Shown piece by piece: positions 58,545 to 64,000 of a DNA stretch of 64,000 nucleotides. The stretch comes from Paenibacillus taichungensis. GTDB lineage: Bacteria; Bacillota; Bacilli; Paenibacillales; Paenibacillaceae. How positions within the stretch are numbered: position 1 is the stretch's first letter; each line of letters starts with the position of its first letter. Location of the stretch: contig NZ_QEVW01000008.1 in the NCBI RefSeq assembly GCF_003287275.1, forward strand, positions 186,001 through 250,000. The letters run 5' to 3'. The translations under genes and the position numbers were made by a program. Under the pieces are notes generated by a model, which did not search any database, was not told where the DNA came from, and saw only the letters and a program-made list of their open reading frames with translations.

Positions 58545-58777
58545 CGGAAGATGTTCGAAGACAACGCTGAGCAATATCACGTCTATATCGAAGGGCTTGA
58601 GGAATCTAAGTTGGACGAAATGATCGACTACGCGAATCAAAACGGGGTTCCCTTCCGGACATCCTGTTGCAGGTTCTCTTACATGGGCAATATCACCGGG
58701 GACAGATCAATCGGGCACTTCGGATCGAATCGGCAGAGCCTGTCCGAATCGATTACATCACGTTCGCGAGGCTCTAA
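58545..58777 (+). pseudogene. Truncated, frameshifted DinB-family gene
   Basis: One frame encodes DEMIDYANQNGVPFRT, and after about 58660 a second frame continues with LLQVLLHGQYHRGQINRALR and ends IDYITFARL then TAA (58775-58777). This is the C-terminal half of a DinB/YfiT-like metal-binding protein with its HGxYHRGQ motif. The N-terminal half is missing and a frameshift separates the two pieces. Confidence 0.7.
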
Positions 58778-58785
58778 CGGGCAGG
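58774..58785. repeat. Partial copy of the gene-end repeat
   Basis: CTAACGGGCAGG overlaps the stop codon of the DinB remnant and matches the middle of the copies at 57360 and 57843; the 3' arm is lost. Confidence 0.6.
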
Positions 58786-58842
58786 ATTGCTTCATCAATT
58801 ATCGAATGCTCTAATGAACATTTCTATTAAGGGAGAATAGGC

Positions 58843-59286
58843 ATGGAAATTAAGATACGAGAAATTGCAGCGAATGATTATACTGAAGTTGTTTTTTTAT
58901 GGAACGATGTGCTTGAGATTCGCACTGTTAATGAGGAAAATTTTCGAGCTACTACAGAAAAAATGAATGCGGCCGGGGATTACAAAACATTTGTTGCATT
59001 ATTTGAAAATGATGTGGTTGGTTTTGTAACTATAGTTCAGGCATTATCCATAGGGGTTCCGATTGGTTATTTACATATACAAGCTCTGGCCGTTAAAAAG
59101 GAATTTCAGCATCGTGGGGTCGGTACCAAACTATTAAGACACACTGAAAATTATGCTAAAGAATTCGGAATATCTAGTATTATTTTATGCAGCGGATTCA
59201 AGCGAGCTGAAGCCCATGCATTTTATGAGCATAATGGTTATGATAAAGATTCATACTGCTTTGATAAGGCTATTAAGTTTGACTAA
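58843..59286 (+). CDS. GNAT family acetyltransferase
   Basis: A 147-residue acetyltransferase that should use acetyl-CoA. The pantetheine-binding motif is QHRGVGTKLL (about 89-98) after LHIQALAVKKEF; FYEHNGY ends the fold. A ribosome site AGGGAG precedes the ATG. The acceptor is unknown. Confidence 0.88.
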   Translation: MEIKIREIAANDYTEVVFLWNDVLEIRTVNEENFRATTEKMNAAGDYKTFVALFENDVVGFVTIVQALSIGVPIGYLHIQALAVKKEFQHRGVGTKLLRHTENYAKEFGISSIILCSGFKRAEAHAFYEHNGYDKDSYCFDKAIKFD

Positions 59287-59350
59287 TATGTAAATCAACT
59301 TTTGAAGTTCCATTTGAAAAATACAAATATGTAGAAAGGAACGTGAAAAA

Positions 59351-59950
59351 ATGACACAGCGTGAAAATATAAAAAATGGATTGTTGTTTACAGACATGGG
59401 AGAAGGCTTGCCGGAGGAACGGCTTAAGGGAAAAGAACTGGTATACGACTTTAACCAAACGAGACCGTCCGAGGTGGCCAAACGTGAAGCATTGGCTAAG
59501 CAACTTTTTGGAAGCTTGGGCATAAATTGCTGGATTGAACCACCCATTCACTTTGCCTATGGCTCTAACACGTTTATTGGTGATAATGTCTATGTAAATT
59601 TCAATCTTACAATCGTGGATGACACAACGGTTACGATTGGCAATGGAGTCTTATTCGCCCCTAATGTTACGATATCTACGACCGGACATCCCGTCGATGC
59701 AGAGTTGCGTGCAACAGGGCAAATGTATGCATTTCCCGTTGTTATTGAAGATAATGTGTGGATTGGTAGCGGTGCAGTCATTAATCCGGGTGTAACGATA
59801 GGAAAGAATAGTGTAATAGGCGCAGGCAGCATCGTCACGAAGGATATTCCGCCAAACGTGGTTGCAGTAGGCAATCCCTGCAAAGTTCTGCGACTAATTA
59901 CGGAAGAAGACAAAACGTACTATTATAAAAATCGGAAGGTGCAACCATAA
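59351..59950 (+). CDS. Maltose/galactoside-type O-acetyltransferase
   Basis: A 199-residue left-handed beta-helix acetyltransferase of the Maa/LacA/NodL group. Hexapeptide repeats run from about 75 to 180 ([34 protein letters not shown]); the catalytic His is in TTGHPVD (about residue 115). It acetylates sugars with acetyl-CoA. It starts 64 bases after the GNAT gene. Confidence 0.92.
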   Translation: MTQRENIKNGLLFTDMGEGLPEERLKGKELVYDFNQTRPSEVAKREALAKQLFGSLGINCWIEPPIHFAYGSNTFIGDNVYVNFNLTIVDDTTVTIGNGVLFAPNVTISTTGHPVDAELRATGQMYAFPVVIEDNVWIGSGAVINPGVTIGKNSVIGAGSIVTKDIPPNVVAVGNPCKVLRLITEEDKTYYYKNRKVQP

Positions 59951-59972
59951 TTTCACGTTAAAGGGGCTATTC

Positions 59973-60761
59973 ATGATGTATCCACATCACCAAACGGCTA
60001 TTCAAACGATTACCGACAAACTCAAGGTTAAGGAAGAAATCTTGGCTGTCATTGTAGGCGGGTCCGTTGCGCATGGTTTTGCAAAAGAAGATTCGGATAT
60101 AGACCTTATGTTGGTCGTGTCGGATGAGCATTATCGTTCGTTATTAGAAAGCGGGGATATTCATTACCATGAAACGGAGTCAACACCTTATGATGGCGGC
60201 TACGTGGATGGAAAATACACCTCGATTTCGTACATTAAAAAAGTAGCCGAATCTGGCAGTGAACCAGCTCGCTTTGCCTTCAAGGATGCAATAGTGAGTT
60301 ATAGTGAAATAATCGGCTTAGAAGAGTTGGTACAAGCGGCATCACGCTATCCGATTGAGCGGAAAAACGAAACGATGGAAAAGTTTCATGCGCAATTTGA
60401 AGGCTGGAGATGGATGTTCTATGAAGGGTTAAAAAAGAACGAGCCTTATGTAATTGAATTTTCAGCGACTAATTTCGTTTTATTTGCGGGGCGGCTCATT
60501 TTGGCCTATAACGAAGTTGTCTATCCTTATCATAAATGGTTTATGAAAGTGCTGGAAGGCGTCAATAACAAACCCAATGATCTTCATGTAATCATAAATA
60601 ACGTACTTAAAGATAAATCGAAGGAAAGCGTCGAAGTTTTATATGAGTGTGTCACACAATTTCATCAATGGCCTCAGTCAGAGAAAGGATGGCATATTCG
60701 ATTTATGCTGGATAGCGAACTGAACTGGATGACCGGACATGTGCCTGTAGCTGATCTTTAA
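59973..60761 (+). CDS. Nucleotidyltransferase-domain protein
   Basis: A 262-residue protein with the pol-beta nucleotidyltransferase motif GGSVAHGFAKEDSDIDLMLV (about 29-48), with the metal-binding Asp pair, and a helical C-terminal half. Relatives include aminoglycoside nucleotidyltransferases, but resistance cannot be concluded from this motif. AAGGGG precedes the ATG; it follows the O-acetyltransferase by 22 bases. Confidence 0.85.
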   Translation: MMYPHHQTAIQTITDKLKVKEEILAVIVGGSVAHGFAKEDSDIDLMLVVSDEHYRSLLESGDIHYHETESTPYDGGYVDGKYTSISYIKKVAESGSEPARFAFKDAIVSYSEIIGLEELVQAASRYPIERKNETMEKFHAQFEGWRWMFYEGLKKNEPYVIEFSATNFVLFAGRLILAYNEVVYPYHKWFMKVLEGVNNKPNDLHVIINNVLKDKSKESVEVLYECVTQFHQWPQSEKGWHIRFMLDSELNWMTGHVPVADL

Positions 60762-60796
60762 TACCATAACAGTTATCGGACCGTTCATTATTTTCC

Positions 60797-60826
60797 TTTA
60801 CTTGAAAGAGGTTCAAGACGTATAAT
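60797..60826 (+). promoter_or_regulatory. Promoter of the RarD-like gene
   Basis: TTTACT, 18 bases and TATAAT (60821-60826), about 33 bases before the start. CTTGAA...TTCAAG in the spacer might be an operator. Confidence 0.5.
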
Positions 60827-60859
60827 CCGTTGAGACATCAGAGCAAGAAGAGGGGAAAA

Positions 60860-61744
60860 ATGATTATGAATAACGGGTTGGTCAACGCTATTATTGCGTA
60901 TATCATGTGGGGGGTTCTCCCGCTTTATTGGAAGTTGTTTAGTGACGTGCCAGCAGGCGAAATTCTGTCGCATCGGGTCGTGTGGTCATTCGTTTTCATG
61001 GGTATTTTGGTCGCTGCCCAGCGGCGCTGGGGTGATATAAAGCGAATTGCAACTAACCGCTCGCTCCTGCTGTCGCTCGCCGCCAGTGGTCTGCTGATTG
61101 CTGCCAATTGGCTTATCTTCATCTGGGCAGTCAACAACGGCCATGTCGTAGAGACAAGCCTTGGCTATTATTTAAATCCGTTACTGAATGTGCTGTTAGC
61201 GGTTCTATTCCTTCGTGAGAAGCCAAACCGCGGTCAATGGCTTGCGATTGCCATCGCTGGCGTAGCGGTTCTTATCATCGCGATTGACTATGGACGGTTT
61301 CCGTGGGTCGCGATCTCGCTGGCTGCGTCATTTGGCTTGTACGGCCTGGCGAAGAAGAAAATCAAGCAAGATGCTTCAATAGGTTTATTCTCGGAGACGG
61401 CTGTAGTCCTGCCTGTCGCGCTTGGCTACTGGATCTATTTGGCGGTTGTGGGTAAAACGACGGCGTGGACGCTGCCTGCGCCGACGTTCATTGAACTGCT
61501 TCTTTCCGGTGTAGTCACGGCGCTGCCGCTGCTCTTTTTTGCGCGAGCAGCTGCCCGGATGTCGCTGTCAACGCTCGGCTTTGTTCAATACATCGGGCCG
61601 ACAATCATGTTGTTACTGAGCATATTCGTATTCAAGGAATCGGTCTCGCCGGTTCTACTCGTTGGTTTTGCGCTCATCTGGACAGCGCTCGTCGTATATG
61701 CTACAGCATCGATTCGCGGCACGAAACTCGCAAAGGCGAGCTGA
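60860..61744 (+). CDS. rarD: RarD-type EamA family transporter
   Basis: A 294-residue membrane protein with ten predicted helices and two EamA repeats. The N-terminus IIAYIMWGVLPLYWKLFSDV with HRVVWS, and GYYLNPLLNVLLAVLFLREK, match RarD proteins. ATG 60860 has GAGGGG just before it; the upstream ATG at 60830 has no ribosome site. The natural cargo of RarD proteins is not settled. It has its own promoter and terminator. Confidence 0.9.
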   Translation: MIMNNGLVNAIIAYIMWGVLPLYWKLFSDVPAGEILSHRVVWSFVFMGILVAAQRRWGDIKRIATNRSLLLSLAASGLLIAANWLIFIWAVNNGHVVETSLGYYLNPLLNVLLAVLFLREKPNRGQWLAIAIAGVAVLIIAIDYGRFPWVAISLAASFGLYGLAKKKIKQDASIGLFSETAVVLPVALGYWIYLAVVGKTTAWTLPAPTFIELLLSGVVTALPLLFFARAAARMSLSTLGFVQYIGPTIMLLLSIFVFKESVSPVLLVGFALIWTALVVYATASIRGTKLAKAS

Positions 61745-61767
61745 TGGCACAGGACCCCGGTATCATC

Positions 61768-61811
61768 AAAATGGCTCTTTCCGTCCGATATGGCGGAAAG
61801 AGCCATTTTTT
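61768..61811 (+). terminator. Terminator after the RarD-like gene
   Basis: A perfect 16-bp stem, AAAATGGCTCTTTCCG with CGGAAAGAGCCATTTT, then TT. Confidence 0.9.
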
Positions 61812-61930
61812 GTTTGTAGTGTTATCAGGCGTACCTGAGCGCACTACGTTGGAACGATAGCTCCATAAAACAGAGGCAGTCTGGACTTTATTTTTTCATC
61901 TAAGGCTTACAGCTGTTTTTTTTGTTGGGG

Positions 61931-61977
61931 ATGATCTAGGAACCCTCGTTTAGACCAAACGAGGGTTCCTAGATCAT
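61931..61977. repeat. Long perfect hairpin without a gene
   Basis: A 21-bp stem without mismatch (61931-61951 with 61957-61977, starting ATGATCTAGGAACCC) and loop AGACC. TTTT follows on the plus strand. It is too far from the RarD gene, which has its own terminator, to be needed there. The gap 61745-62148 has no other gene. Confidence 0.9.
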
Positions 61978-62148
61978 TTTGCTTTATATCAATGGTATAT
62001 CTATAGGTAATCATAGGCTTTACAATCATTATTTTACGGTAGAAAGCAATGTATCCTTTTATTGTTTTATGTATATCATATGGATATACAACTGTAGAGA
62101 GGTGAGGTATAATTGGAGCATCAATCAAACGAAAGGCGTGGGATTGCC

Positions 62149-62415
62149 ATGACTACAGCCACACTTAGCAAATGGGGAAATAGCAGTGCAATTCGCATTC
62201 CTAACCAATTGCTTAAGCGTCTTAATCTGGAAGAAGGCTCGGAAATTGAGATTTTGGTGACAGAAGATAATGAATTGTTGTTGCGTCCAAAAACCAAGCC
62301 TGTAGAGTCCAATGAGGAACTACGTAACCATCTAAAGACTTTGCTCTCTAAAGTGAAACAGGATACAAGACATGAAGAAATAGACTTTGGCACTGAAGGG
62401 AACGAGTTACTTTGA
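62149..62415 (+). CDS. mazE: MazE-type antitoxin (AbrB fold)
   Basis: An 88-residue antitoxin. The N-terminal swapped-hairpin DNA-binding domain reads LSKWGNSSAIRIPNQLLKRL (about 6-25) and EGSEIEILV; the acidic C-terminus should bind MazF. ATG 62149 is taken because the family begins near TATLSKWGNS; TTG 62113 is an alternative with a tighter ribosome site. The end overlaps mazF by four bases, so the pair is coupled and self-repressed. Confidence 0.9.
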   Translation: MTTATLSKWGNSSAIRIPNQLLKRLNLEEGSEIEILVTEDNELLLRPKTKPVESNEELRNHLKTLLSKVKQDTRHEEIDFGTEGNELL

Positions 62416-62747
62416 TTATTCCCAAGCGAGGCGATCTGATATGGCTTGACTTTGATCCTCAAGTGGGTCATGAGCAAGCCGGGAGACGACCGGCTATTGT
62501 TCTATCGGAACTTGAATTTAATGAAATAACGGGTTTTGCCGTTGTATGTCCCATAACGAGCCAAGCCAAGGATTATCCTTTTGAAGTTACACTACCAGAA
62601 GACCTGCCATTTTCAGGTGTTGTTTTGACGGATCAGTTGAAGAGTCTTGATGTGCGGCAACGACGTATCCAAATTGCGGGGCATGCCGAACCAACCTCTG
62701 AATTTATGAAATCAGTTCTACGCAATGTCCGTTCTATATTGGCATAA
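62412..62747 (+). CDS. mazF: MazF-type mRNA interferase toxin
   Basis: A 111-residue PemK/MazF-fold endoribonuclease. Family motifs are PKRGDLIWLDFDPQVGHEQ (about 4-22), GRRPAIVLS and VVLTDQLKSLD, with the catalytic Arg and Thr/Ser region in PITSQ. The TTG start is inside the antitoxin end (TTGA overlap). The toxin cleaves RNA when MazE is lost. The cleavage motif cannot be read from the sequence. Confidence 0.92.
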   Translation: MIIPKRGDLIWLDFDPQVGHEQAGRRPAIVLSELEFNEITGFAVVCPITSQAKDYPFEVTLPEDLPFSGVVLTDQLKSLDVRQRRIQIAGHAEPTSEFMKSVLRNVRSILA

Positions 62748-62776
62748 TTGAAGATTATTAGCTGTTCGTATACCTA

Positions 62777-62809
62777 AATCCACGTCTAACTCAGAGACGT
62801 GGATTTTTT
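62777..62809 (+). terminator. Terminator of mazEF
   Basis: AATCCACGTCT pairs perfectly with AGACGTGGATT, seven-base loop, then TTTT. Confidence 0.9.
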
Positions 62810-63044
62810 CTTTCATACCTAAATTTATTCGTCCATCACTGACACTTCGAACAAGAGCATTCGAATGGCATCTATAAGTTGAAAAGAAAGATTTTAATCC
62901 TCTGAAAATGTTTCCATTTATAGTATGATAAGACTATCGCTAGCTTCTTCAAACATGGCCTGTATTATCTCTGCGGCTATCGGGCAAAGGCCATATCGAA
63001 TGATCACGAAGACCATCCTATAGATAAAGATAAGGAGATCCAAA

Positions 63045-64000
63045 TATGACAGTAACTTCGATTATGGAACAAATCCGCATTATCGAATACGATCCCTCCT
63101 ACGCTGCCGCAGTCGCTGATATGTGGAACCGCAGCAATGAAAGTTGGGGAGGTGGAACCAACCAGAGAACAGAGGATACCGTTCGCCGGGAGATGGAGAA
63201 TTCGTCCAATCTTCATGTATTTCTTGCCGTTCATGAGAAAGAGGTTGTTGGCTTCTGTAGTTTTGCCCACTACCGCTATGACGAGAATGCCCTGTATGTA
63301 CCGCTGTTGAATGTGCGCCCCGATTATCACGGCTACAAAGTCGGACGCAATCTGATTCTGAACGCTGTTCGCAAGACCGTGGAAGCGGGATGGCCACGCC
63401 TGGATCTGTTCACGTGGGCAGGTAACACCAAGGCTGTACCAATGTACAAAAAATGCGGGTTCTTCTGGGAGAAAAAGGATGATAATGTGCATCTGATGAA
63501 CTTCATCCCGACCATTTTGCAGACGGAAGCACTTGCTCCCTATTTTGAGGAGCTGGACTGGTACGCAGACAGCACTCGCGAACTCGTCATTGAACCGGAT
63601 GGCCGTCGGGAGCGTGGTTTCGATTTCTTTGATTATTCCTGGCAAAAAGGAGATATCTCCTTGCGAGCCGAATTCGAGAAGTCTGGTCGCGGGCTGACAG
63701 CTCTTGAAACACCGGATTACGAAATTTCCACAGAGATCGACGATCATGACCTCGTATTTGGTTCCGCATACAAGGTTCGCTACCGGATCACGAACCGCTC
63801 AGCATCCGAGCTGAAGTTCGAGATCAAGGGCCAGGACAACAAAAATATCCGTTTTGCCCTGGACGATGCAAGAGCGGTTGCTCCGGGAGAAACGGTAATC
63901 GTGGAGGGCGAATTCTACCTTGATCCGGTTCAGGAGGAGCAAAGTCAGAATAAGACCCATCCCGTTGTCGCGAGCACATGGCTGATCGGTGGCAGAAAAG
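63045..64000 (+). CDS. GNAT acetyltransferase fused to a long C-terminal region (3' end outside window)
   Basis: The frame from ATG 63045 stays open for 318 codons to the window end. Residues about 8-155 are a GNAT domain (VRPDYHGYKVGRNLILNAV with the CoA-binding turn, and PMYKKCGFFW). The next part (about 155-318) is beta-rich and contains RYRITNRSASELKFEI, like an Ig or CARDB-type domain. AAGGAG lies nine bases before the ATG. The fusion of an acetyltransferase to such a region is less common than a stand-alone GNAT; its end and role are not visible. Confidence 0.8.

Overview
The window looks like chromosomal DNA of a Paenibacillus-type Firmicute. The signs are strong AGGAGG ribosome sites, frequent TTG/GTG starts, S-layer-homology (SLH) anchored exoproteins, YesM/YesN-type two-component systems beside LplB/YtcP-type sugar ABC transporters, and CcpA- and PhoP-like DNA boxes of the Bacillus kind. 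No rRNA, tRNA, CRISPR array, prophage or insertion sequence was seen.

Layout. (1) 1-11.5 kb: a locus that probably harvests N-glycans. It has a GH38 alpha-mannosidase (cut by the window start), a YesM/YesN two-component pair, a three-gene CUT1 ABC transporter and a secreted GH85 endo-beta-N-acetylglucosaminidase with PKD and F5/8C domains. (2) 11.8-17.5 kb: a small sugar/polyol operon (dehydrogenase, xylose-isomerase-like TIM barrel, AraC regulator), an MBL-fold hydrolase, a CD3324-like DNA-binding gene broken by an in-frame TAG, and an Rrf2 regulator with an aldo/keto reductase. (3) 17.7-21.6 kb: a dockerin-tagged beta-propeller protein followed by a double-cohesin SLH surface protein, which together resemble a minimal cell-surface cohesin-dockerin assembly. 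(4) 21.7-26 kb: a hybrid sensor kinase and a response regulator with a SARP/BTAD-like output. (5) 26-31.4 kb: a phosphate operon (propeller protein, pstS, pstC, pstA, pstB) behind a clear Pho box. (6) 31.4-36.8 kb: a MORN-repeat exoprotein, a second Pho box that seems to drive a short structured RNA, and a large SLH-anchored PHP-domain hydrolase. (7) 36.8-46.3 kb: a TetR regulator and APC permease, then a guanidine-I (ykkC) riboswitch controlling two DUF1989 proteins, a biotin-dependent guanidine/urea-type carboxylase and allophanate hydrolase, a complete route from guanidine to ammonia and CO2.

(8) 46.5-54.6 kb: an orphan HicB-like protein, an amidohydrolase with a TetR regulator and a palindromic operator, small hypothetical genes, a ROK regulator with an MFS transporter, and a chemotaxis receptor. 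(9) 54.8-60.8 kb: AT-rich accessory DNA with small secreted proteins and lipoproteins, a kinase-like P-loop protein, a broken DinB gene, acetyltransferases and a nucleotidyltransferase. A short palindromic repeat recurs at gene ends here. (10) 60.8-64 kb: a RarD-type transporter, a long perfect hairpin, a MazEF toxin-antitoxin pair and a GNAT protein cut by the window end.

The main themes are capture of nutrients outside the cell (glycans, phosphate, guanidine) and surface display of enzymes through SLH and cohesin modules. The least explained items are the cohesin-dockerin pair, the Pho-box RNA candidate, the repeat-bearing small-gene array, and the glutamine-rich insert in the carboxylase.
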